From the NCBI GenBank assembly GCA_949825025.1, contig OX463779.1, forward strand, positions 30,230,859 through 30,294,858: a DNA stretch of 64,000 nt, written 5' to 3'. This document shows, piece after piece, positions 1 to 11,295 of the stretch. This DNA is from Siphlonurus alternatus (Eukaryota > Arthropoda > Insecta > Ephemeroptera > Siphlonuridae). Each line of letters starts with the position of its first letter. The stretch's first letter is position 1. The notes beneath the pieces were generated by a model, which was not told the origin of the DNA, made no database searches, and saw only the letters and a program-made list of their open reading frames with translations. Position numbers and translations under genes: made by a program.

Positions 1-395
1 ATACATAACAAGTTGACTTGAAGGTTTCTTGTAAAGAAATATCGTAAATGCAATAAATAGAAATATTGTATCACGTGTAAAAGAATCAAATAAAAACATT
101 CGTGATGAAAAAGTTGCATAAAATACATGGGCACAAATTGGCATGACATGTATAATCCTTGCAGTGTGTCATTTTGATATATAAGATATATATTTATAAT
201 ATATATTGAAATATTATTTCATATTACATAATAATATATAAAAACAGTGCTTTTGAATAAGTTTACATCGATTTTTTTTTCTTAAATTGACTGTAATTTT
301 ATAAGTTTTGTTTTTGGTTGATCGATTTTTTTTTTTTTCGAGTACTATTTTATTGTATTTAGAGATAAATGTGTGCCGTGTAAGTCTATAAATAA
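1..395. other. AT-rich non-coding stretch
   Basis: Very AT-rich sequence with short TA-rich tracts and oligo-T runs. No supported exon, RNA gene or repeat-family member was seen here. Confidence 0.5.
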
Positions 396-615
396 TGCCT
401 AGCGGCTGGGTGAAATGCAGAGAGCGCGGGACAGGCCGCCGCCACGGTGTCACGTCAGCAGGCCTCTGTCGGGACGATGTCAGCCACGCGCTCGTTCGCC
501 TGCGTGCACAGCGGACGGAGCACGGAGACGACGTGAAACCCGAGCGAGCGGAACACCGCGTAGCCGACACAGACGCGCATCACTCACGCACTCTTGTCTC
601 ACGTAGCTGCTTTCT
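396..615. promoter_or_regulatory. GC-rich CpG-containing island
   Basis: A sharply bounded GC-rich block with many CpGs inside AT-rich DNA. Open frames exist on both strands over the same bases, which is what GC-rich DNA produces by chance; neither frame resembles a known protein. A regulatory island, or a 5' end of a gene outside the window, is the most economical reading. This is inferred from composition only. Confidence 0.3.
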
Positions 616-1095
616 ACGTGCACTATGCCAAAGTTGGGATACAAAAAAATAACACCTTGATAGAAATTTTCAACATACGCCTAATTTTTTTGCATTCTCT
701 TTTTTTTATAACACAGAAATAAGAAAAAAAAAATAATTTCGATCTTGATTTCTTCACCTTTTGAATTTTTAATAATAACTCTGTATGATAACTTAAAATA
801 ACATTTAAAAGAGTTAAAATTAAAATTTCAAAAATATTCAACTTAAAATTTAACTTTTTATTTTATTATCTCTTTCATGAGCACAAATACATTGCAATAA
901 TATATAACAATTATTGTATTGTTTAACAATAAATATATATTATAATAGTCAAAAATTAAAGAAACAAAAGCCCATGAGGCAAATAAAAATATTGCTGAGC
1001 AGTCCATTCACAGATGTGTTCATTCACCCAATTTAAATTAAAAAAAAAATAATGATAAAACATAAAAATTATTGTAAGATAATATACATTATAGT

Positions 1096-2420
1096 CAGTG
1101 GCGTGCGGTGACATTTTAGACTAGTCAAGCAAACGAAGTAATGACACAGCAGAGGGGGCCCCGACCCAGTGACCACATGGACATCCCGGGGACCCTTGCA
1201 AACATCCCCGCAAGATCCCCCAACATCCCTGAACGTTTTACGTGCTAGTTTTCAAAACCCTTTAACTTTAAACATGTTTTCCGTGTTCTAGAAAAGGTTT
1301 TAGCTACACTTCGAAAATAAATTTCTAGGTTTTTTAATATTATTTTTATGAAAGTCTCTCAGAACATCCCCTGGGGATGCAACACGGCTGTCCCTTGAAC
1401 ATCCCCGGGGGACTTTGAAAGGACCCTTTAGTCAATGTTTTCATTAAAATCATAATATGTGCTGTTCATTATTATGTACTGATTTTAAAAATATACAAAT
1501 TTAGGTAATATTATTTAAAATATTATATGAAAATATTAATATTTAAAATAAGACGTGAAATTTTACTTAATATTAAATTGCGTAATTTGCAACGAAAAAT
1601 AATTTTTTTTAATAAAATATCCTCGTAGAAAAAAATATCTATGAAAAATAAACAAGGTCCCATCAAAGTCTCCTGGGGATTTTAGAGGGACGTTTGAACG
1701 TCCCACAAATGTCCTCGGAGGGACCTTTAAAAAATTCTAAAAAATTAAAAATATTTTTTTTTTAATGTCGAAGTCTGTTAACAATTATAGATGCATTTGA
1801 GCGTTGCAATTTATAATTAATTAATGTATAAACATGTTTCTATTAAAATTATAACATTTTATTTTAATTTATTTTTAAAAAACTTAAATCTCAATATATT
1901 TAATGTTGTATTAAATAATAACAATCTCCCAATGTACCAGTTTGCTTAAAAAAATAAAAAAAAATGCAACTTCGCTCGTAATATTAAAATATTTAACAAC
2001 ACCCAAAACTTTACAATTTATATACCTAACTAAACCACACTTTAGTAACGAAGAGCAATATCCAAGTTGTCTACGACGTCGTCTATCAACCAAAAGGTCC
2101 GAGTTCGATTCCCGACGGACCCAATTTTTTTATTTGGTAATCTTGTACTCCTCATTGTAAAAGCACCTAAACTTCTTTAATAACAATTTTAAGATGAATT
2201 AATATATAATTGGCGAGTGAAAATTAGGGAACATCCCCGAGGGATGTCCACAGGACGTCCGCAGGGACGTCCTTTTTTGATGGACATGGGGGATGTCCTT
2301 GGGGATGTCCAATGGGGAACTTAGAGGGATGTCCCCGGGGCGTCCCGGGGACGTCCATGTGGTCACTGGGGAGGGGCCAAAACCCCGCCGGAGGCGCGAT
2401 TTTTTTGAAAAAGGGGGCGT
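1096..2420. repeat. Inverted-repeat region built of GGGATGTCC / GGACATCCC words
   Basis: Sequence around 1158-1200 (containing CAGTGACCACATGGAC) recurs inverted at about 2335-2372 (GTCCATGTGGTCACTG). Between them the words ACATCCCC, GGGATGTCC and GGGACGTCC recur many times, densest at 2228-2360. The left limit (CAGTGGCGTGCGGTGA at 1096) looks like an hAT-style terminus. The right flank, with a GGGGCGTGGC motif near 2415, resembles sequence at 52040-52130. Probably a non-autonomous DNA transposon or part of a larger hAT element that also includes the transposase below. Boundaries are approximate. Confidence 0.45.
2038..2122 (+). repeat. Possible tRNA-derived fragment
   Basis: The 3' part reads like a tRNA T-arm and acceptor: GAGTTCGATTCC is a good B-box and is followed by a plausible acceptor 3' strand ending GGACCC. 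No convincing A-box or 5' acceptor strand is visible. It is at best a decayed tRNA or SINE relic. Confidence 0.25.
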
Positions 2421-3105
2421 GGCACTCAAATTTTCATTGCGGGAAGATATACATAAATAATAATTATAGAAACGCACTCAATAAAATTGTTTCCTTCCTT
2501 GCCGTAAATTTTTAATTTTTTTTATCCACTTTCGATCATGATGGTGCATACAACAATGCATAATTGGCTTTTTTTCGTTCTTCTTTATATGTCTACTTCA
2601 CGTACGATTATTTACAAAATATGATTCTGTTTTCTCATTTTACAATTTGTATAAACTGAAATGAAATAAAAGCTAGTCCATCAAAGAACGCAAAAACGTG
2701 TTTTTTTCCCATCTATCACTTTTTTTGCAATATTTGCAACAAGTTCTTTGTCATATACCATATTACATTAGAAATTAATGAAAAAAATAAAATGTTAAAG
2801 AGCGCTACTGTTGTGTTGTTTTTGTTTATAATATTAAACTGTGCTGTGTTTTTCTAATAATAATTCAATAATTCTTCAGTTTTAATCAGATAACATATTT
2901 GAGGTGCAAAAATTTTTTTAAGATACAACAATTATAATCTTTAAATGTTCTTGACTCTTTACACTCAAGATGCAAAAATGTATCTTTCATCGAGGAAAGA
3001 ATACAAAAATTAAAGTAAAAAAAAAAAAGAGACTGAAAGAAAATACACAATAAATACATCAAAGAGAAAGATGTAAAGAAAAAAAAGTCACTTACCGTGC
3101 TGTTA

Positions 3106-4638
3106 CTATTTGTAAACGAAGTCCATTCTTCTCTCCTTCTTCACGAATTCTTGAATGACTTTATCATAAAAATCTGGCTTGCTCTTAATTTCATTTAATA
3201 ACTCTTTTTCGATAGAAAGTAGGGCCAAATTTGATAGACGAGGCTGTCCCATCGTACTACGCAGGTACGTTTTGATTCTTTTCAATGCAGAAAATGTTCT
3301 TTCAACACTTGCAGTAGTTGAAGGGAGTGTTAAAATTAATTTTGCTAGCTTAAAAACTTGACTGAATGTTCCTGAAAGTTCCTTTGAGGACAGTTTTTCA
3401 TATATTTGTTTCACGGTAAGTCCACGAAAACTTTGCGAACCATACACAACTTTAAGCTCAGATTTAAGCTGTATAAAATCGAAAAACTTTCCGTAGGTCT
3501 CCATTAATTTCCTTTCAGCTTCCTCAGGGTATGATGATTTGTTGTAGGAGCTAAAATTGTCACTGTTTAGCAGCTCAACAAATTTTAATTTCTTAAGAAA
3601 TGCGTATCTGGTATTAATTTCTTTTAAAATGATATCATGAATTTTTACGAATAGTTCTCTATAATCATCTTTGTTCCCAGCAGTTCGTTTTGTTGGAGGT
3701 CCAGTTTCATTTAAAACATCATCATAAATGATATCGAACGTTTCACGTTTGCAATTTTCAATGAACTCTGCTGCTTCCTGAACTCGGGCAATACATACAT
3801 TTATTTCAAGGCCTTTCTTCTGCAATACATCGTACATTTGATCTGTGTGGCTAAATATTTGAGCAAAGGTGTACAGGAGGAAGTTGAAATGGAAATCATC
3901 AAGGAAGGAAATAAAACCTTTTGCTTTTACGATATCTGAACTGTCCCATTCCAAATCTTTATTTTCAATGTCAGTGATTGAATGAAATAGAATCATTAGG
4001 TCTTCTTTACATTCCTTGATGGTAAGTACAAGTTTAGAGTGGAAGCACCATCTTGTAGGTGCAACTGTAGGCAGCCTTTTTGCAACGATTTCATCTAGGT
4101 AGAATGTTCTTTTTGTAGATACAGTAAAAAATGCTGTAAAACCTTGCAGAGTTTCAAAAAATATTCTACACTTGGAAATTTGCTTGCTAACTTGAGACAG
4201 AACCAGATTAAGAACATGAGCACAGCAATGGATGAAGAAGGCCTCTGGGTTTTCACTTTTTACGAGACCCTGCAGCCCACCTGCTTCACTGGCCATTACT
4301 GCAGCTCCGTCGTAGCCCTGTCCAACAACTTTGCCTGTGCATTTAGATTCATCAATAAATTTCTTTACATGGGAAAATAGAGCTAAAGCTGTTCTGTCTT
4401 CGGTAACGTTAACAAAGCCTCTGAATCTCTCGCGAACAGCTCCATTTGAACAGTATCGCAGAACTTGGGACAGCTGCGACTGCTTGCCTGAGTCGGTTGC
4501 TTCATCTAGCAATATCGACACAAATTCAGCCTCATTAACTTCATCGTCAATAGCTTGAATCAAAACCTTTGTAACACATTCAATCAAATCATTTTGGATA
4601 CGATTAGAGGTGCCTTGAAATACAGTACTTTCTCGTAA
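3106..4638 (-). CDS. hAT-family transposase, DUF4371/ZMYM1-like, 5'-truncated
   Basis: An uninterrupted frame of about 510 codons on the minus strand, ending at a stop at 3106-3108. Family hallmarks in order: the start of the RNase-H-like core with LLDEATDSGKQSQLS, then GQGYDGAAVMAS, HCCAHVLNLVLS and a PTRW motif. The C-terminal hAT dimerisation region contains LPSTTASVERTFSALKRIKT. These match animal DUF4371/zinc-finger-MYM-type-1-like proteins, which derive from hAT transposases. The frame is closed on its 5' side by TAA at 4639-4641, and no ATG precedes the conserved FQGTSNRIQNDLIE segment. The usual N-terminal zinc-finger part is therefore missing: truncated, or on an exon I could not find. 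No frameshift is visible inside the core, so the copy looks fairly young. It could be a domesticated gene, but the repeat-rich setting favours a transposon copy. Confidence 0.85.
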   Translation of the reverse strand, partial: LRESTVFQGTSNRIQNDLIECVTKVLIQAIDDEVNEAEFVSILLDEATDSGKQSQLSQVLRYCSNGAVRERFRGFVNVTEDRTALALFSHVKKFIDESKCTGKVVGQGYDGAAVMASEAGGLQGLVKSENPEAFFIHCCAHVLNLVLSQVSKQISKCRIFFETLQGFTAFFTVSTKRTFYLDEIVAKRLPTVAPTRWCFHSKLVLTIKECKEDLMILFHSITDIENKDLEWDSSDIVKAKGFISFLDDFHFNFLLYTFAQIFSHTDQMYDVLQKKGLEINVCIARVQEAAEFIENCKRETFDIIYDDVLNETGPPTKRTAGNKDDYRELFVKIHDIILKEINTRYAFLKKLKFVELLNSDNFSSYNKSSYPEEAERKLMETYGKFFDFIQLKSELKVVYGSQSFRGLTVKQIYEKLSSKELSGTFSQVFKLAKLILTLPSTTASVERTFSALKRIKTYLRSTMGQPRLSNLALLSIEKELLNEIKSKPDFYDKVIQEFVKKERRMDFVYK

Positions 4639-4824
4639 TTAGTACAATTGAAATAACGTCACATATACACACTGCATAAATAAGCATAAAAAAAAATCAC
4701 ACAATAATAAAATCGGAGAGAGGTATATATGTAGACTCTGTTAAATAATCTAGCTGCATGCACGTGATGGATAAAACGAGTTAGCATATATATTATATGC
4801 TTCACAGTTTGTCTTTGGAAAAAT

Positions 4825-4864
4825 ATAATAATAAAGAATACCTCGAGGTATTCTTTATTATTAT
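4825..4864. repeat. 40-bp perfect palindrome
   Basis: Perfect inverted repeat without a spacer, centred on CCTCGAGG at 4841-4848. The outer parts are TAATAATAAAGAATA and its complement. Confidence 0.85.
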
Positions 4865-6663
4865 GTTATGATCATCTCCCCCTCCTCCTATTCTGTATAA
4901 TACTTTAAATCTACTATCTTCAACAGGGCTCGATCAAATCCGTTTTTCCACTCAATTCTTTAGGAATTTTAAGTCAATTAATGGATTATTCGAACAAATC
5001 GATGTGGAAGATTGAGGAGAGACGAGCGCTCATGATGATTAATTTTCTTGTCCTTAAACAATCATTCTAGTAGCCATATTTTTTATTCTATTCTCAGCTT
5101 AGCGAAATTCAAATTTGACTGAGGGTGCCATATGCGGGAGCACCACATAAGTAATGATTGAACATACTAATATGAATTATAAATGTGTTTTTTTAAACTA
5201 CGGATCTGCAGCCAGTTTATGCATATAATATCTGCAATATATATATTTATATTGTATTTGTAAGCTATTCCATGAGCGATGATCAAACGGGCTTACAAGT
5301 AAGCCATTTTATATAATATTATAGTTTCTTATTTCACTTGAATGATAATACTCGTATGATGTGATGACTGCATGTATAAGTGGAAAATGAAACCATCGCT
5401 CGATCGTTTCATCGTCATTCAGACGCCATGTATGCAGTCCCCATCAATTATTGCAAATAAGTTCCATATATATGTTAACTCCAAATGATGTATTGCATAA
5501 AATTTATAATATTTATATTTTTTATAAAAATGTATTTTGTGATGTTAAATTAAGAAATGTGAATTTCAAGTTTAAACATCAATTAAATTGTTAATTAAAT
5601 TGTAAAATTAATTATTGTGAATATAGGCCAGTTTATTTTTTATTAATGTAAATGACAGAAAACCGCATGTGATGACTATTATAATTATTTTATGATATAC
5701 TGGCTTTGCATACATGCGTTTAATATATATTATTATAGCTTTCTTAATAGATAAAACAATCCATAACATATATATTTTTTTAATTACATCGTCCATGACC
5801 GCATAATGTTACTAAAAACCATTAGGTATTGTATTTTGTATGCCATTTTAAATTAATATAAATTAAAATAACAATTAAACTTAATTTTACACCTATCCTG
5901 TTCTTAATAAACGACATGTACGCGTATTTTAATTTGACGCTCGTAATTTCAAAAATATATTATATATATTTTTATTATTGTTCATGGGTCATTAAAACAT
6001 ACTACAAATCCTTGGTCACTTTTCTTCATAGATGATTAGTTTTTCAGTGCAGCGTAAAGTCAATAAAGCATTAGAAGGTGTTGCTTTTTGGAGTCGTAAA
6101 ATCATAAAAACATATGATATGTATAGGAATAAGACGGGGCTGTGGGTATACTGTGACACGCATGGCACGCAGGGGGCAAAATATGTTGTTCAGTAATAAA
6201 TCTTGGCTGTCTGTGGTGTCATGGGGTCCGCCGGCTCTCGAGCTTTGTTCTTCCCGCGGTTAACCCCAGATGTCTCACAGAATCCTGCCCCTTTTGAAGA
6301 TTCGTCATCGTAGAGGAGCAGCCCTTGTCGCGATAAGATAAGCTAGCTGGATTATGTACTAGTCAAGACATTAACTAATGACCGCTAATTATTTCAAATT
6401 ATTTGGGAAAATTTTGAGTCAATTAAAAATTAATTTATGGAATTACGTACAATATGCCATGTAAGAAATTTAATGAAATTTTAATTTGTATTGTGGAGAA
6501 AAACTAAAAAAGGTGGACAAATGATGATAATATTATGCTCCGAAATTTTAAGCTGATTCAGATTTATATTATTACTGCATATATGGTATGTACGTTTATT
6601 TTTGTGTTTTAACTTTTGTATTGTACATCATGCATAGAGCCATCCCATCAGATCATTTGTGAC
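4865..6663. other. Non-coding AT-rich stretch
   Basis: No exon is supported. It holds scattered TA-rich tracts and one GC-richer patch, listed separately at 6140-6350. Confidence 0.4.
6140..6350. promoter_or_regulatory. GC-richer island with tandem GATA words
   Basis: Composition rises sharply here compared with the flanks. The right edge carries GATAAGATAAG, two overlapping GATA-type sites. Open frames are short. A candidate cis-regulatory block, inferred from composition and motif only. Confidence 0.25.
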
Positions 6664-6982
6664 AATGGAGTATTGTCCTCAATTTTTTTTATTGCAGAAA
6701 TGGATAGAGCGTGCAAAGTTATGCTACCCTGATTTTTTTCAGATTTTTTAGAGCCCGGGAAGTATTTTTAAAAAATTATTGAAAGTCCTTTTTGTGACGT
6801 CACGCGGCGGCAAGTCCTATCTTTTTCTTAAGGAGCGGCGTCTCGTGACGTCACAAAAATAACTTTCAATAATTTTTTAAAAATAGTTCCCGGGCTCTAA
6901 AAATCTGAAAAAAATCAGGGTAGCATAACTTTGCACCCTCTATCCATTTCTGCAATAAAAAAATTTGAGGTCAATACTCCAT
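6664..6982. mobile_element. fam-A palindromic MITE, copy 1
   Basis: About 320 bp, almost wholly palindromic. The ends read GGAGTATTGTCCTCAA and its complement (decayed on the right, GAGGTCAATACTCC). Subterminal TTGCAGAAATGGATAGAG is mirrored, and TGACGTCAC lies in both arms around a short unique centre. No coding capacity. Other copies lie at 7918, 45539 and 48128. Confidence 0.85.
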
Positions 6983-7917
6983 ACTAGAATAAGAGAATTT
7001 TTAAATTGCTTATAATTATGTTTATTTTATAAACACTAATGTAAAGTAATATTTTATTTAACCAAAACATGATTCCATTGATTTGATTTTCTTTTCGGTT
7101 CACATAAATTAACTATTGTGATGGAGAATTTAACTTCGTAGACTTGTATGCTAGAATTTCATATGATTATGATATATAATATAAATATATATATAGTTGC
7201 TTGTCAGTGTTTTTTTCAGATGACTGAAAATTTAAAAAAAAATCATTAACTCAATTAACTTTCAATTGCATGCAAAAAATAATACGTATATAATAATTAT
7301 TATAATATGTTCTTCTTTTTTTGGAATTTTTTCTCATTATTATTATTATTTTACTTGTATTCTTATATATCAGTTAATCAGTTATTAAAAATAAAGAAAG
7401 TAAATTACATTAATTAAATAAACATATAAATTAAATAACTTAAGTCCTGACTTACGAAACTTAAGTGCATCATGCAATGCAATAAATGATAAGCAAGCTT
7501 TTAAATTATAATTAAAGAATAATAATAAAAAAAAAAACAAGGAAAAAATAAAAATTGTAGCTGCATCAGTGTAGAAATGATAACATTTTAATTAATTATA
7601 AGTACATTTAAACAAAATAATTATACATAATACGGTAATAGATGCATCAATATTAATTATTAATATTTATTAATAAGGCATTACAGTTATTAAGTTTTGT
7701 GAGTTTTCAATTTTTTGTAATTTAATATTTCATATATATATTTTATAGTCTTAAAAAATATGTAGCTATTTAGGATAATTGATGAACATTTCGTTTTAAT
7801 ATTATATATATTTTAGTAAAATTCAAATAATGTTAAGACAGAATTGACAGATGTAGATGTAAGCATTAAAACGAGCATACAATTGTGTAAAGTATATACT
7901 TCAGTAAAATAATAGAC

Positions 7918-8240
7918 ATAATAGAGTATTGTCCTCAATTTTTTTTATTACAGAAATGGATAGAGGGTGCAAAGTTATGCTACCCTGATTATTTTCAGAT
8001 TTTTTAGAGCCCGGGAACTATTTTTAAAAAATTATTGAAAGTCCTTTTCGTGATGTCACGAGACGCCGCTCCTTAAGAAAAAGATAGGACTTGCCGCCGC
8101 GTGACGTCACAAAAAGGACTTTCAATAATTTTTTAAAAATAGTTCCAGGTCTCAAAAAAATCTGAAAAAAATCAGGGTAGCATAACTTTGCACCCTCTAT
8201 CCATTTCTGCAATAAAAAAAAATGAGGACAATACTCCATT
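7918..8240. mobile_element. fam-A palindromic MITE, copy 2
   Basis: Same termini, subterminal block and paired TGACGTCAC motifs as the copy at 6664. The central segment is in the opposite orientation relative to copy 1. The open frames here arise from the palindrome and are not genes. Confidence 0.85.
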
Positions 8241-8583
8241 ATAAATCTGTTTGTTAGTTATAATTGTTATACATATAAAATGGCATTTATTGATTATAAT
8301 ATTAATAAGAGTCTTATAATTAAGTTGAATTAAGCCTCTGCATGCTGAAATGCTGCTGCAGCTTTTTGGAAGTCCATTAACAAAAGGAGACATGATGCTC
8401 AAAATAATAATTATTATATAAAATTTTTATTATTATATTACTGCACGAAATCTTAAAACCAAATTATTATATCTAGACATTTTTTTTAATGGACTTGCGA
8501 CGGTCGAAGCACGTGATCTACCGCGCGGTATTAATTCAATTAACAATTGACAATTTTACTCACAAATTTTTTACCCTATATAT

Positions 8584-8795
8584 CAGCGGTGTTCAAACTA
8601 TGGGACGCGTCCCAAATTTGGGACAGTAAGATTTTTCGTCTGAGACTTCATGAAAATCGTGTAATGGCGACCAAGGCTATATATGGTTAATAAAGTAGGG
8701 AAATAGGAAAGCAGTGCATGAGGAAGAAAAAATGGGACATCATCTTTGAATTGAATATTATCTGGGACTCGAGTCAAAAAATTTGAAAGCCGCTG
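8584..8795. mobile_element. 212-bp hAT-type MITE with perfect 8-bp target duplication
   Basis: Termini CAGCGGTGTTCAAACTATGG and the inverted CAGCGGCTTTCAAATTTTTT are flanked on both sides by the identical octamer CTATATAT (8576-8583 and 8796-8803). An 8-bp duplication with CAG...CTG ends is the hAT signature. The element is too short to encode anything. Confidence 0.85.
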
Positions 8796-8803
8796 CTATA
8801 TAT

Positions 8804-9409
8804 CAATTGCAAGTTATATTATTATCTCTAATATAAGTGATGTGACTATAATGACTATATACTGATTATATTATAAGTAGAAAGAAAAAAAAAAGTTATA
8901 CACAGAAAATTCCATAAAATATTTTATAATCTTATATAAAAGCTGCCCTTCATCATACTGTAGAAAAAATAATAACTTGATCTTATAATTAATGGACGTG
9001 TTGCTGTGATAAGAATAAGCTGCGAAGTTAGTTAACACTGCTGCAGCTATAATATTTTATAATATTATTGGGTTCAGACTGGTTCAGTGTTCTTGAAATA
9101 CTTGGAACATAGTTCAATTTCATTTAGCGCACTTTCCATATATACGAAGCAAATAATTTTAAATATATTATTTATATAAAGTATAAAGAAATTTTGTCAT
9201 GTTTCACTAAAAACAAGAAGTCATTTAAAAAAATGAATTTGTTCCATAATATATAAGTTCAATCAAATCACAAAGCAAATTCATTGTTCTATTACAGTAT
9301 ATTTAATATTAAGTAAAAGTCCGGCCGATAATAAAAAAACTTGAGAGGTCGGTGATACGTTTATATCGGAATAATTGGTATAAGCTGTCTCGAGATCGAC
9401 CACGTGACG
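8804..9409. other. 3' flank of Pax1/9
   Basis: AT-rich sequence downstream of the Pax stop codon. It probably includes the 3' UTR. I saw no clear polyadenylation hexamer close to the stop on the minus strand. Confidence 0.35.
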
Positions 9410-10281
9410 TCACTGCAGTGAGGTTGCTTGACTGGTGAGGTGGTGACCGGCGCCCATGACCGCCGGGTTGCAGCTCTGCAAGTACATGTAGTAATTGTAG
9501 TTGTGCGCATGGTCCGCGGCCACTCCGGGAGGAGGACCTGCTGCTGCCGCCGCTGCTGCAGCCGCCGCGTGATGTTGCTGCGCTGCACGGAGGCTCAGAA
9601 TATCGGTGACGGAGTGCGAGCTTGGCCAGCACGATGACCGGGCGATCGCAGCCGCAGCAGCCGCCGCAGCAGCTGAGCCCGGACTCGGAGCAGCACCACA
9701 ACCGGCGTTAGACATCTTGCCGGCAGATGCAGGAGTTGTCCCGGGGAACGGAGCGTAAGCACCGGGCGAGAAAAGTGAACTATACAAAGAAGCTGCCGGA
9801 TGGTGGTGGTGTGAATTTGCTGCTGTGGTAACAGGAGATGGATGTCCAATAGATGTAGTGGAAATTGGACTATTTGATCCACCTAGTTTATTACGCAGAA
9901 TTCGACTTATGGAACTGACCGAAGGTACATTGTATTTGTCACAGACTCCATCTGCTAGTAGCCGGTCTCGGATTTCCCAAGCAAAGATTCCAGGGTCCTT
10001 GGATTTAAGCTCGCGGATGTAGGAGACGACTCTCGGCGTGGTAACTCGAGGTTTGGAGCCTCCGATGGCACCGGGCAGGATGGAACCAGTCTCGTGGTAC
10101 CGAGCCAGGATCTTGGACACGCAGCCGTGCGACACCCGCAGCTGGCGCGAGATGTCGCACGGTCGAATGCCCAGTTGCGCGAGCTCCACAATGCGCAGAC
10201 GGACGGTGTTGGGCAAAGGTCGGCCGTTCACGAAAACGCCTCCCAGCTGGTTAACCTCGCCGTACTGCTGCTGGAGCGGGT
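9410..10281 (-). CDS. pax1/9: Pax1/9 paired-box transcription factor (large exon)
   Basis: A DNA-binding developmental regulator; in deuterostomes Pax1/9 is associated with pharyngeal pouches and gill slits. The exon opens after an acceptor (CTTTTGTTGCAG) at 10282-10293 with two bases of a split codon, then about 290 residues. The paired domain is complete at roughly residues 7-133 of the exon, from [18 protein letters not shown] to [15 protein letters not shown]. The octapeptide HSVTDILS (about 222-229) sits inside [11 protein letters not shown], the context typical of Pax1/9, and there is no homeodomain. A His run and two Ala runs (about 203-211 and 237-247) follow low-complexity patterns. 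The stop at 9410-9412 follows [11 protein letters not shown]. The initiator Met must be on a short upstream exon that I did not find. The total is shorter than vertebrate Pax9 (about 340 residues), so a further 3' exon in an alternative isoform is possible. Confidence 0.95.
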
Positions 10282-11295
10282 CTGCAACAAAAGTGATGTT
10301 ATAGGGTGAGAGAAGGCCGGAATGGTAAAGAAAGCACGTGAATTGCCTAGAAATAGAAGGGGGGGGGGGACTGCACCTTTCATATATCAGACATTTTTAT
10401 TTGTCCCTTTTTATATTGATATAATTTGTGCTTTTTATTATTTAATTTAAATATTTAATTTTATTATATATACTATAATACTATATAATTACATATTATA
10501 ATACCATGTAATTTACACCATGAAATCCTAATTAAATAAACATGGCATGCATGTTTAAAAAAATAGGAGAGGAACGGATAATAAAGATAATATTCTTATG
10601 GGCAAAAATAGCTCTGTTTTTGCTGATAAGAATCCATATCATCAATGTGCTAAAATATATGAATTTCTTCCTAGCTGTTTAAAAAATATTGTCAGTAACT
10701 CACTTTTTAAATCCAAATTAAAACAATTGTTAATAGTAAATTAATTTTACTCTATAAAAAAGTTTTTTGCAAAGAAATTTCCGGAAAATTGTCTCCAATA
10801 TCTAACTTAATTATGTAAAATGAATGTATGACGATATATTTTTTTTATTGATCTCATTTTGTTATTTTGTGGTTGCATGCTTAGTGTAGGTATATTATTT
10901 TATTTGACGTGATATATGTTGCCCTGTACAACCAAATTTGTTCGAAATAAATTATTATTATTATTACGTATGCTATAGTAATAATCGTATACTAGATAAA
11001 ATAATAGTCATGAGAATTAATGATCAAATAAATATTTCTAATTTCTAATTATATTATATATAATATAAATATAGGATATTGTATCGTTGTTCTAATTATT
11101 TATTATATTTTCTTTGTTAATTTGATTGAATTCTACAAATATATAATAATTGTTAATTAAACTTAATTAATTGTTTTTTATATTTGAGAATGTACTGCCA
11201 TACCAGTCAAATTTTCAGCTGTCATTTTTTTTTTTTTTTAACAAAATTTCATGTAGCAGAGCTATTAATGCGCCAATGCAGCATAATATACTATT
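10282..11295 (-). other. 5' part of Pax1/9 intron, non-coding
   Basis: Begins with the acceptor tract of the Pax exon and continues as AT-rich DNA with no supported exon. A short G-run lies at 10361-10369. The missing first exon of Pax1/9 must lie somewhere above this point. Confidence 0.5.

Noticed and set aside
214..652. Overlapping 118- and 85-codon frames on opposite strands
   Set aside because: They occupy the same GC-rich island in conflicting frames and run into AT-rich low-complexity codons. No known domain.
2080..2122. Functional tRNA gene
   Set aside because: Only the T-arm half is tRNA-like; no matching 5' acceptor strand or A-box.
9309..9882. 130- and 95-codon minus-strand frames overlapping Pax1/9
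   Set aside because: Alternative frames of the GC-rich Pax exon; the Pax frame is fixed by the paired domain and octapeptide.
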